A stretch of 49,766 bases of DNA from Collinsella sp. (lineage in GTDB: Bacteria; Actinomycetota; Coriobacteriia; Coriobacteriales; Coriobacteriaceae): assembly GCA_031294825.1 (NCBI GenBank), contig JAUMPM010000007.1:1-49766 (forward strand), given 5' to 3'. A program made the position numbers and the translations under genes. This document shows, one piece after another, positions 23,523 to 33,042 of the stretch. Numbering within the stretch: the first letter of the stretch is position 1; the number at the start of each line of letters is the position of its first letter. The notes below the pieces were generated by a model. That model was given only the letters and a program-made list of their open reading frames with translations, searched no databases and was not told the origin of the DNA.

Positions 23523-24551
23523 AATCCGCTCCGCGATCTCGTGGATGAGGTAGTCGGTCTTTTCCCAGCCCAGGCACGGGTCGGTGATCGATTTACCAAA
23601 GACGCCGCCGTCGACCGGCTGGTTGCCGTCCTCCAGGTAAGACTCGATCATAAAGCCCTTGACCAGCTTGGAGATGGACTCGTTGCGGCGGCAGCTGTCG
23701 AGCACTTCCTTGCAAATGCGATACTGCTCCAGCGGACGCTTACCCGAGTTGTCGTGGTTGCAGTCGATGACCGCCGCCGGGTTGGCATAGCCGGCGTGCT
23801 CGGTATAGCGCTCGGCCAGGCGCTCGAGGTGCTCGTAGTGGTAGTTGGGGTAGGTGCGCCCATCGAGACCGATGTAGCCACGCATAACGGCGTGCGCGAG
23901 CGGATTGCCGCCGCACTCGACCTCCCAGTTGCGGAAGATGAAGCTCTGGTGCGCCTGCGCGGCGTAAATGGAGTTGAGCATAACGGTGGTAGAGCCGGCA
24001 GTGGGATTCTTCATGCCGACGGGCACCGAAATGCCGCTCGACACCAGGCGATGCTCCTGGTTTTCGACCGAGCGTGCGCCCACGGCAACATAGCTCAGCA
24101 GGTCAACGAGGTACTGGTAGTTGGACGGGTAGAGCATCTCATCGGCGGTAAAGAAGCCCGTTTCTTCAATAACGCGCAGGTGCATATGGCGGATGGCCTT
24201 GACGCCCTCGAGCAGGTCGTCGGGAGCCTCGGGGTTGGGGTTGTGTAGAAGACCCTTGTAACCGGTGCCCTTGGTACGCGGCTTATTGGTGTAGACGCGC
24301 GGAATGATGATGAGCTTGTCCTTGACCTCCTCGGCGGTCTTGGCCAGTCGGTTCATGTACTCAAGCACCGAATCCTCGCGGTCGGCAGAGCACGGGCCGA
24401 TGATGAGCACCTTGCGTGCGTCCTCACCGGTAAAGACTTTGGCGACCTCGGCGTCAAATGCCTGCTTTTTGGCGGTAAGCTCGGCAGAAAGCGGCATTTC
24501 CTCGCGGATCTCCATGGGGATCGGCAACTTGCGTTTGAATTCCATGGCCAT
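23520..24551 (-). CDS. 3-deoxy-7-phosphoheptulonate synthase, AroFGH type
   Basis: A 343-residue class I DAHP synthase, the first step of the shikimate pathway (phosphoenolpyruvate plus erythrose 4-phosphate). Recognised segments are IGPCSADREDSVLEYM near residue 50, PRVYTNKPRTKGTGYKG near 84, GMKNPTAGS near 180 and DCNHDNSGK near 265. Length fits the family. ATG 24551 has GAGGAGG 5 bases upstream. It is a single gene; its stop codon lies inside structured element A2. Feedback specificity cannot be read from the sequence by eye. Confidence 0.93.
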   Translation of the reverse strand: MAMEFKRKLPIPMEIREEMPLSAELTAKKQAFDAEVAKVFTGEDARKVLIIGPCSADREDSVLEYMNRLAKTAEEVKDKLIIIPRVYTNKPRTKGTGYKGLLHNPNPEAPDDLLEGVKAIRHMHLRVIEETGFFTADEMLYPSNYQYLVDLLSYVAVGARSVENQEHRLVSSGISVPVGMKNPTAGSTTVMLNSIYAAQAHQSFIFRNWEVECGGNPLAHAVMRGYIGLDGRTYPNYHYEHLERLAERYTEHAGYANPAAVIDCNHDNSGKRPLEQYRICKEVLDSCRRNESISKLVKGFMIESYLEDGNQPVDGGVFGKSITDPCLGWEKTDYLIHEIAERI

Positions 24552-24650
24552 AGGGGCCTCCTCAATCTATAGAAAGAGCAATAAGCGTACTGTTGAGTGT
24601 TCGGCATTATCCGCTGTCGCACGCTAAAGTGCAAGCCCTTGTTACCCCGA

Positions 24651-24702
24651 AACCTGCCAAAAAGGGACAGGTTTATTTTGGCAGGTTTTATCTGGGTAAA
24701 CG
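24651..24702 (+). repeat. 46-bp repeat D, copy 2
   Basis: 24651-24696 is identical to the reverse complement of 17712-17757, and similarity continues to 24702 with one mismatch. It can fold by pairing AACCTGCCAAAA with TTTTGGCAGGTT. Confidence 0.88.
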
Positions 24703-24770
24703 TCGGCGGATGTCGGGAGGAAGTGGCACCGCGCGCGACCCTAAGGCTGTTGTCGGTTCCCCAGGAAACA

Positions 24771-25008
24771 CCCTGTGGGCAAAAAATGCCAAATATGAGT
24801 ACGGTTGCTAACCTAGTAACATATCAGTCTAGCAAGATAATAGACAAAGTGAAAAATATGTTCATTAACGTTGGCACACAGAAGCCCGCTAACGGGCGTT
24901 TTGATTAATTTGAAGGCGTATAGAGGCCGCAAGGAGGTCGTTTGAGGCGGTTTTGGCTGTTACCAAAAAGGTAACAGTACTCATATTTGCCATTTTTTGC
25001 CCACAGGG
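24771..25008. mobile_element. MITE-like element with 38-bp terminal inverted repeats
   Basis: The left arm 24771-24808 (starting CCCTGTGGGC, then AAAAAATGCCAAATATGAGT) and the inverted right arm 24971-25008 agree at about 34-35 of 38 bases. The 238-bp interior is AT-richer than its surroundings. It carries a GCCCG/CGGGC hairpin with TTTT (24884-24901) and CTGTTACC/GGTAACAG (24957-24977). It has no coding capacity, and no target-site duplication was evident. Confidence 0.75.
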
Positions 25009-25066
25009 CCTCGAAGGGACTGTCAATCAGGTCCCAGGGGAGGCGGCTCAAGGGCCGTAGAACAAA

Positions 25067-25098
25067 AACGGGGGCGCAGGTTGTCCTGCGCCCCCGTT
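25067..25098 (-). terminator. Terminator of the MarR-ABC operon
   Basis: A 14-bp GC-rich stem (25067-25080 with 25085-25098, loop TTGT) followed on the minus strand by TTTGTTCT, about 30 bases after the ABC stop. Confidence 0.88.
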
Positions 25099-25129
25099 CT
25101 CGGGCGTTATTCGTTCCCTGCGGCAGAAT

Positions 25130-26986
25130 TTACGCCGCCTCGTCGAACTGCGAGTTGTACAGGTCGGCGTAGAAGCCGCCTTGGGCGAGCAGCTCGTCGT
25201 GCGTGCCCTTCTCGACGATGTCACCGTCGCGAATTACCAAGATCACGTCGGCGTTGCGGATCGTGGATAGGCGGTGCGCGATAACAAAGCTGGTACGGCC
25301 CTGCATCAGCGCATCCATGGCACGCTGAATAAGCTCCTCGGTACGGGTATCGACGTTGGAGGTCGCCTCGTCCAGAATCAGCGCCGGGCGGTCGGCCAAA
25401 ATGGCACGGGCGATGGTCACGAGCTGGCGCTGACCCTGCGACAGGTTGGTGCCCTCCTCGTTGATCATAAAGTCGTAGCCGCCGGCGAGCGTATGGATAA
25501 AGTGGTCGCAGCGTGCGGCACGCGCGGCGGCTTCGACCTCGGCATCGCTCGCATCGGGGCGTCCGTAACGGATGTTCTCGCGGATGGTACCGTTAAACAG
25601 CCAGGTGTCCTGCAGCACCATGGCAAACTCGCCGCGCAGCGCCGCGCGGTCCCAGTCTCGCACGTCGACACCCTCGACGCGCAGCGAACCGCCGTCCACA
25701 TCGTAGAAACGCTGCAGCAGCTTGATGAGCGTGGTCTTGCCAGCGCCGGTGGGACCGACGATGGCGATGGTCTGGCCGGGCTGCGCCTCGCAGCTAAAGT
25801 CGTGGATGATGGTCTTGTCGGGCGTGTAGCCAAACTTGACATGGTCAAACTCCACGTGGCCGGGGCGCTTTTCGGGAATCTGCGCGTCGGCCTTCTGCTC
25901 CTCCTCGGGCGCGGCCAGGAACTCAAACACGCGCTCGGTGGCGGCGGCCATCGACTGCATCGTGTTGCTCACGTTGCCCAGCTGCTGCACGGGCTGCGTA
26001 AAGTTGCGAACGTACTGGATAAAGCTCTGGATGTCGCCGGGCGTGGCATTGCCGGTCAGCGCGAGCTGCGCACCCACCACGACGACGCCCACGTAGCCCA
26101 TGTTGCCCACCAAGCTCATAAGCGGCATCATCAGGCCCGACAGGAACTGCGAGCGCCAGCCACTAATAAAGAGGCGGTCGTTTTGACGGTCGAACTCCTC
26201 GATCGAAGCCTCGGCGCGGTCGAACACCTGAATGACGTTCTGGCCGGCAAAGTCCTCCTCGATAATGCCGTTGACGGCGCCCAGGACCTGCTGCTGCTCG
26301 CGGAAGTACGGCTGCGAGAAGTGAATCATCACCATTAAGATAATCGCGGCGGCCGGCAGCGTGAGCACGGTGACGCCGGTGAGCGGCAGGCTGATCGACA
26401 GCATCATGACGAGCACGCCGATAATCTGCGTGACGGACGTAATAAGCTGCGTCACGCTCTGGTTGAGCGACTGGCCGAGCGTATCGACGTCGTTGGTGAT
26501 GCGGCTGAGCACGTCGCCCTTGCTGTGGCCGTTGAAGTAGCTCATCGGCACGACGGCAATCTTGGCGGCAATCTCCTTGCGCATGCGGTAGCAGATCTTT
26601 TGCGTGACACCGGTCATGAGCCAGCCCTGGATCAGGCTGCAGGCAGAGCTCGCCAGATACAGGCAGAGCAAAAAGCCGAGCGTCTTGGCGATCCAGTTAA
26701 AGTCGACATCGCCGGTGCCGTTGACCTTGGCAACCAGGCCCTCGAACAGCTTGGTCGTAACCTGGCCGAGCACCTTGGGCCCCACAATGTTAAAGATGAC
26801 CGAGCACACGGCAAAGGCGACGGCGGCAAACACGGCAATCTTGTGCTGGCCAATATAGCCGAGCAGCTGCCTCATGGTGCCTTTAAAGTCCTTGGCCTTT
26901 TCGCCGCGACGCATGCCGCCCATGCGGCCCATGGGACCACGCTGGCGGGTGGGCTTGGGAATCTGAGTCTTGGTCTCGTCTGCCAT
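25130..26986 (-). CDS. ABC exporter half-transporter, subunit 2
   Basis: A 618-residue fused membrane/ATPase protein. Six hydrophobic helices lie between about residues 45 and 330. Then come Walker A GPTGAGKTT (about 400), the signature LSQGQRQ, Walker B ALILDEATS and the switch histidine in IAHRLST. The basic N-terminus (residues 1-35) is soluble. The start overlaps the stop of the upstream subunit (TAATG), so the two are coupled and presumably form a heterodimer. Drug, peptide or lipid export is typical of the family; the substrate is unknown. Confidence 0.9.
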   Translation of the reverse strand: MADETKTQIPKPTRQRGPMGRMGGMRRGEKAKDFKGTMRQLLGYIGQHKIAVFAAVAFAVCSVIFNIVGPKVLGQVTTKLFEGLVAKVNGTGDVDFNWIAKTLGFLLCLYLASSACSLIQGWLMTGVTQKICYRMRKEIAAKIAVVPMSYFNGHSKGDVLSRITNDVDTLGQSLNQSVTQLITSVTQIIGVLVMMLSISLPLTGVTVLTLPAAAIILMVMIHFSQPYFREQQQVLGAVNGIIEEDFAGQNVIQVFDRAEASIEEFDRQNDRLFISGWRSQFLSGLMMPLMSLVGNMGYVGVVVVGAQLALTGNATPGDIQSFIQYVRNFTQPVQQLGNVSNTMQSMAAATERVFEFLAAPEEEQKADAQIPEKRPGHVEFDHVKFGYTPDKTIIHDFSCEAQPGQTIAIVGPTGAGKTTLIKLLQRFYDVDGGSLRVEGVDVRDWDRAALRGEFAMVLQDTWLFNGTIRENIRYGRPDASDAEVEAAARAARCDHFIHTLAGGYDFMINEEGTNLSQGQRQLVTIARAILADRPALILDEATSNVDTRTEELIQRAMDALMQGRTSFVIAHRLSTIRNADVILVIRDGDIVEKGTHDELLAQGGFYADLYNSQFDEAA

Positions 26987-29355
26987 TAGCGCTCGCCTCC
27001 TTCCATGACGGCTGCAATTTCTTCTTGGGTAAGCCCCAGCTCCTCGGCGGAAAGCTGCGACTGTGCGATCTCCAGGTACGCCGGGCAGCTGCGCAGCAGC
27101 TCCTCGTGCGTGCCGGTGCCCACTACGTGGCCGTCGTCGAGCACGATGATCTGGTCGGCGTGCATGATGGTCGCGATGCGCTGGGCCACGACCACGAGCG
27201 CGGCGTCGGTAACGTTTTTGGCCAGCTCCTCGCGCAGGCGCGCGTCGGTCTTGTAGTCAAGCGCGCTAAACGAGTCATCGAACACCACGACCTCGGGCTT
27301 TTTGGCCAGGGCGCGGGCGATGGCCAGACGCTGGCGCTGACCACCCGAAACATTGGAGCCGCCCTGGCTGATAGGGGAGTCGTACCCGTCCTCGCGCTCG
27401 GCGATAAAGTCCTCCGCCTGGGCGACGCGTGCTGCCTGGCGCATATCCTCGTCACTCACCATGTCGCCGGCAAACTTGAGGTTGCTCTCGACGGTACCCG
27501 AGAATAGACGACCCTGCTGCGGAATATAACCGATGCGGCGGCGCAGCTCGGAAAGTGTCATGTCACGCACATCGATGCCGTCGAGCGAAATGCTGCCGCC
27601 CGTGACGTCGTACAGGCGCGGAATCAGCTGCACGAGCGTGGACTTGCCCGAGCCCGTGGAGCCAATAATGCCGAGCATCTGACCGGCATGCGTGGTGAAG
27701 TTCACGCCGCTGATGACGTCGGCGCGGGCATCGGGATACTGGAAGCTCACGTCGCGGAAGGTGAGCTCGCCGCGCGGCGCGCTGGCCGCGGGCAGTTTGG
27801 GCGAGACGGGGTCGTTGATGCTGGTGGGGCAAGTGATGACCTCTTCCACGCGCTCGGCTGCGACCTCGGCACGGGGCAGGATAACCGAAACCATGGTGAG
27901 GATCATAAACGCCATGACGATCTGCATGGTGTAGGAGATAAACGCCATCATGTTGCCGACCTGCATCACACCGTCGGACACGCCCTGCGCGCCAAACCAC
28001 ACGATAAGCACGGTGACGCAGTTCATGACGAGCATCATGAGCGGCATCATAAAGCTCATGGCGCGGTTGGTGTAGAGCTGCGTGGTCATCAGGTCGAGCG
28101 AAGCCTTGTCAAAACGCTCGAGCTCATGCTCCTCGCGGTTGAACGAGCGGATGGGCATAAGGCCGTCGAGCAGCTCGCGGGCGGTAAGGTTCACGCGGTC
28201 CACGAAGCTCTGCATCTTTTTGAACTTGGGCATGGTGAGGCCCATAAGCACGCCGACGACGGCCGAGACCGCGATGATGGCCACAGCGATGGTCCACTCC
28301 AGGCCGGTGTGGTTGGCCAGGACGCGCATGATGGCGACGATGCCCATGACGGGGGCCATCAGACACATGCGGATAAACAGGGTTGCGGCCATCTGGATCT
28401 GCTGAATGTCGTTGGTGCAGCGGGTGATGAGCGAGGCCTGGCTAAACTTGCCCACCTCGGCCGGCGAGAAGTGCATAACCTTGTTGAAGGTCTCGCGGCG
28501 CAGGTCGCGTGCGATGGAACAGGCGGTGCGCGAGGCCACGGCGCCGGTCAGGATGGTGGCGACGAGCGAGACCAGACACAGACCAAACATCGTGGTCGCC
28601 ATGCGGCCCAGGTAGGCGTTCTGCACGTCGGCGGGGTCGATGCCCTGTGCCTTGTACTCGTCCTGTACATAGCTCACGGCGCGCTGGGTGACGATGGAGC
28701 CCGACATGGAGCCCATTTTGTCTGCCATATCGTTGGCGCCCTCGACGAGCTTGCCCTGATCGATAAGACCGCCTTCAACGCCTAGGCGCAGGCTCTTCAT
28801 GGTGATCTTACCGCCATCGACATCAATCTGCTTTTGCATGTTCTGCGCCGCTGCGGCCTTCTGCTGCGTCTCGGCGAGCTGCTCGGGCGTCATCGCCGCC
28901 ATCTGCTCGGGGGTGGGCATGGCCTGGGCGGCGCCGCCATCGCTTGCCTCGGTGGATGCGCCGGTCATGTCGCCCATGGAGTCGGCGTCGATGCCCTGGT
29001 TGAAGGCGAGCACGACGGTCTCAGGCAGGCTCATGATGTCGGCAATCTTGCCGCCGTCGCCGCGCTCTTCCTCGGTGCCCCTGTACGTTCGAATGCCGTT
29101 CTTGTCTGCCTTGCCAAACGCAGCCTCCACCGTCTTGGCGTCCTTGGCGCTCATAAAGAGCTCAAGGTCGTCGAGCGATTCGGCGCGAATGGTGTTGGGC
29201 ACGGGCGAGGCGATGCCGCCTTGCTGCACGCCCACGTCGACGATGTCGCTCATATAGGTAGGCAGCGCCAGGTCGGCGTTGCAGCTGATTACGATGAGTA
29301 CGATAGCTGCGAACAGTGCCAGGACATGCTTTTTAAAGAGCTTGAGAATCCTCAC
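26986..29355 (-). CDS. ABC exporter half-transporter, subunit 1, with large loop insert
   Basis: A 789-residue protein, about 200 residues longer than usual. After the first membrane helix (about residues 12-30) comes a hydrophilic insert from about 45 to 235, rich in Met, Gln, Ala and acidic residues (MPTPEQMAAMTPEQLAE is typical), which should face outside. The other helices and the ATPase domain follow: Walker A GSTGSGKST, signature VSGGQRQ and Walker B VVVFDDSFSALD. It has D rather than E after the Walker B aspartate, suggesting a degenerate catalytic site, as in many heterodimeric exporters. The GTG start overlaps the marR-type stop by 4 bases. Confidence 0.88.
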   Translation of the reverse strand: MRILKLFKKHVLALFAAIVLIVISCNADLALPTYMSDIVDVGVQQGGIASPVPNTIRAESLDDLELFMSAKDAKTVEAAFGKADKNGIRTYRGTEEERGDGGKIADIMSLPETVVLAFNQGIDADSMGDMTGASTEASDGGAAQAMPTPEQMAAMTPEQLAETQQKAAAAQNMQKQIDVDGGKITMKSLRLGVEGGLIDQGKLVEGANDMADKMGSMSGSIVTQRAVSYVQDEYKAQGIDPADVQNAYLGRMATTMFGLCLVSLVATILTGAVASRTACSIARDLRRETFNKVMHFSPAEVGKFSQASLITRCTNDIQQIQMAATLFIRMCLMAPVMGIVAIMRVLANHTGLEWTIAVAIIAVSAVVGVLMGLTMPKFKKMQSFVDRVNLTARELLDGLMPIRSFNREEHELERFDKASLDLMTTQLYTNRAMSFMMPLMMLVMNCVTVLIVWFGAQGVSDGVMQVGNMMAFISYTMQIVMAFMILTMVSVILPRAEVAAERVEEVITCPTSINDPVSPKLPAASAPRGELTFRDVSFQYPDARADVISGVNFTTHAGQMLGIIGSTGSGKSTLVQLIPRLYDVTGGSISLDGIDVRDMTLSELRRRIGYIPQQGRLFSGTVESNLKFAGDMVSDEDMRQAARVAQAEDFIAEREDGYDSPISQGGSNVSGGQRQRLAIARALAKKPEVVVFDDSFSALDYKTDARLREELAKNVTDAALVVVAQRIATIMHADQIIVLDDGHVVGTGTHEELLRSCPAYLEIAQSQLSAEELGLTQEEIAAVMEGGER

Positions 29356-29801
29356 TCGGCATCTCTCCTTTCTTGATTGCGGTCGATAATTTCGTTGGCA
29401 CGTCTAAGAAGGCGCACCATCTCTTGGGTATCTGTTTCGCCGAGCTGTTCGAGGAAGGCCGCGGTGCGGTCCTCGAATTCCCGACGTTTAATTTCGAGAT
29501 CCTGGAATCCTTTGTCGGTCACTATGACGTGTACGCGACGACGGTCGGTCTTTGAGTGCTCACGCTCAACCCAGCCCTTGGCTTCGAGAGCGCGTAGGAT
29601 ATTGGCAATGCGGGCGTTCGAGACCCAGGCGCGATCAGCGAGTTCGCTCGGCGTGAGCGAGCCGCCAGCGAGCATAAGGGCGCGCATGACAGCCATCTCG
29701 CCGCTGAGAGCTTTGTCCACAAAGCGCGAAACGCGCTGGTGAATGCCGCCAAACTCGGTAAGGAGCTGACGCCCAAGTTCACGGAAATCGGTATCTTCCA
29801 C
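29352..29801 (-). CDS. MarR-family regulator of the ABC exporter
   Basis: A 149-residue winged-helix protein. LTPSELADRAWVSNARIANILRALEAKGWVEREHSKTDRRRVHV (about residues 55-98) is the recognition helix and wing typical of MarR. It is the first gene of a three-gene operon with two overlapping exporter genes, so control of exporter expression is likely. The start is read as GTG 29801; the ribosome site (AGGGG) is weak. The ligand is unknown. Confidence 0.87.
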   Translation of the reverse strand: MEDTDFRELGRQLLTEFGGIHQRVSRFVDKALSGEMAVMRALMLAGGSLTPSELADRAWVSNARIANILRALEAKGWVEREHSKTDRRRVHVIVTDKGFQDLEIKRREFEDRTAAFLEQLGETDTQEMVRLLRRANEIIDRNQERRDAE

Positions 29802-29879
29802 CGAAAACCCCTAACACTAGAAACTATTTTCGGTGAAAGATGATACCCTTGCACGCGCGCCCTATACAGTAGATTTTGA

Positions 29880-29962
29880 GACATGCCTAGAAAACTACCT
29901 TTAGGCGACCTCCGTGCACCGTCGGTGCCAGTAAAGTTAGGGAGTAGATCTCTAGGCATGTC
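29880..29962. repeat. Nested palindrome upstream of the marR-type gene
   Basis: Outer arms GACATGCCTAGA (29880-29891) and TCTAGGCATGTC (29951-29962) are perfect. Inside, CTTTA/TAAAG and GCACC-GTC-GGTGC (about 29916-29928) also pair. It sits in the roughly 550-base region between the MarR-type start and pyruvate formate-lyase; no gene was found there. Confidence 0.65.
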
Positions 29963-30352
29963 CTAAAGCCTACTCAGAGGCACTTTACCCTGCTAAAGCT
30001 GGCATAACAGCTAGAGCGAACGTCGTACAAAGGCAAGGAAAAATAACATACAAATCGGTGAACGGTAGTTGTTCGCGCTCGCATTTCCTGCGGGTTTGTA
30101 AAAAACGCCCTTATGATATAAAAAAAGAAACATATAACAGCCCAGATGGAGAGGGTCGCTATGTTATCCTTCTCAAACGGGTGAAATCTTGGGTTTAGGG
30201 TTGCAGTTCCAAGGTGGACAAACGTTTTTCCCTGTACCAACGTGTGGTGAAGAACGGAAGAAGCCGGTATTGCAAGCCGATAATTCAAGAATTCAATAAG
30301 CAGCGGTGTGAGAGAGCGCCGCATTACACGTAACTAGGAGCGTGGTTACACA
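29963..30352 (+). other. Long upstream region of pyruvate formate-lyase
   Basis: About 390 non-coding bases. An AT-rich stretch near 30095-30135, including TATGAT, could hold a promoter; if so the leader is over 200 bases. A 116-codon minus-strand frame here has no supported start or domain. No known riboswitch was recognised. Confidence 0.4.
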
Positions 30353-32404
<2,052 letters not shown>

Positions 32405-32405
32405 C

Positions 32406-32430
32406 TATTGTTAGTGCTATACTAACAATA
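32406..32430 (+). other. Intercistronic hairpin 1 in the split pfl operon
   Basis: A perfect 10-bp stem TATTGTTAGT/ACTAACAATA with loop GCTAT, starting two bases after the core stop codon. It is AU-rich with no T-run, so a terminator is unlikely. It may stabilise the upstream message end or serve as a processing site. Confidence 0.7.
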
Positions 32431-32446
32431 ACGATTACTGATTAGC

Positions 32447-32466
32447 GCGCCGGTTTCGGCCGGCGC
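32447..32466 (+). other. Intercistronic hairpin 2 in the split pfl operon
   Basis: GCGCCGG/CCGGCGC, a 7-bp GC stem with a 6-base loop. It ends about 8 bases before the AAGGAG of the glycyl-radical subunit gene. Confidence 0.7.
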
Positions 32467-32489
32467 CTATCGATCGAAGGAGACACATT

Positions 32490-32741
32490 ATGAAGGTTTC
32501 TGAAGTTTCCGAGACTCAGGCCGATAACCTGGTCCACATGCTCGACGCTTACGCCGAGAAGGGTGGCCACCACCTGAACATCAACGTCTTCAACCGTGAG
32601 ACGCTGCTCGACGCTCAGGCTCACCCCGAGAAGTACCCGCAGCTGACCATCCGCGTTTCCGGCTATGCCGTGAACTTCCACACGCTCACCAAGGAGCAGC
32701 AGGACGAGGTCATTGCGCGTACCTTCCACGACAAGTTCTAA
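32490..32741 (+). CDS. Stand-alone glycyl-radical subunit of pyruvate formate-lyase
   Basis: An 83-residue protein equal to the C-terminal end of pyruvate formate-lyase. KYPQLTIRVSGYAV carries the radical glycine (Gly58 by context), and LTKEQQDEVIARTF matches the enzyme's terminus. GHHLNINVFNRETLLDA corresponds to the segment that normally continues directly from the core. In E. coli a similar small protein, GrcA/YfiD, repairs damaged enzyme. Here the core lacks its own glycine, so this protein appears obligatory. ATG 32490 has GAAGGAGA upstream. The activating enzyme is probably the radical-SAM gene at 39978. Confidence 0.92.
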   Translation: MKVSEVSETQADNLVHMLDAYAEKGGHHLNINVFNRETLLDAQAHPEKYPQLTIRVSGYAVNFHTLTKEQQDEVIARTFHDKF

Positions 32742-32763
32742 AGGGGTTTAACTCCCGCAGGAT

Positions 32764-32893
32764 CGCCGGGCCGCTTTGGGTTACTTTCCAAAACGTCTTC
32801 GGACATGCAAAGGGCTCCGCTGCGCGCTTCGCGCGGCGGAGCCCTTTGCGTCCTGCGGAAATGTTTTGGAAAGTAACCCAAAGCGGCCCGGCG
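32764..32893 (+). repeat. Structured intergenic element, family B copy 2
   Basis: 31-bp perfect outer arms (32764-32794 with 32863-32893). The central arm 32808-32820 pairs with 32836-32848 and is capped by CGCGC-TTC-GCGCG. Conserved blocks are GTCTTCGGACATG (32795-32807) and GTCCTGCGGAAA (32850-32861). It lies directly after the glycyl-radical subunit gene. Confidence 0.88.
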
Positions 32894-33006
32894 GGGGTCC
32901 TGTGTAGTCACCCTTTAGGCGGAACTCTCCTAATTATTTGGATGAGTCGTTTACTTACTTGTGCTGTTACCGTCTTCCCGCTGTTGTTGGGGTATGCTTT
33001 GTTCGT

Positions 33007-33023
33007 ATGTAAACGTTTGACAT
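33007..33023 (+). promoter_or_regulatory. LacI-type operator before the sucrose regulator
   Basis: ATGTAAACGTTTGACAT, a near-perfect palindrome around AAACGTTT, 20 bases before the regulator start. Related sites lie before the GH32-like gene, indicating autoregulation. Confidence 0.75.
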
Positions 33024-33042
33024 GTTGATGGGGGAGGGTGCT

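Noticed and set aside
24353..24634. Possible leader peptide before DAHP synthase
   Set aside because: No cluster of aromatic codons and no terminator/antiterminator pair was seen upstream of the gene.
29974..30324. 116-codon minus-strand frame before pyruvate formate-lyase
   Set aside because: It has no start signal or domain, odd composition, and lies over the probable pfl promoter and leader.
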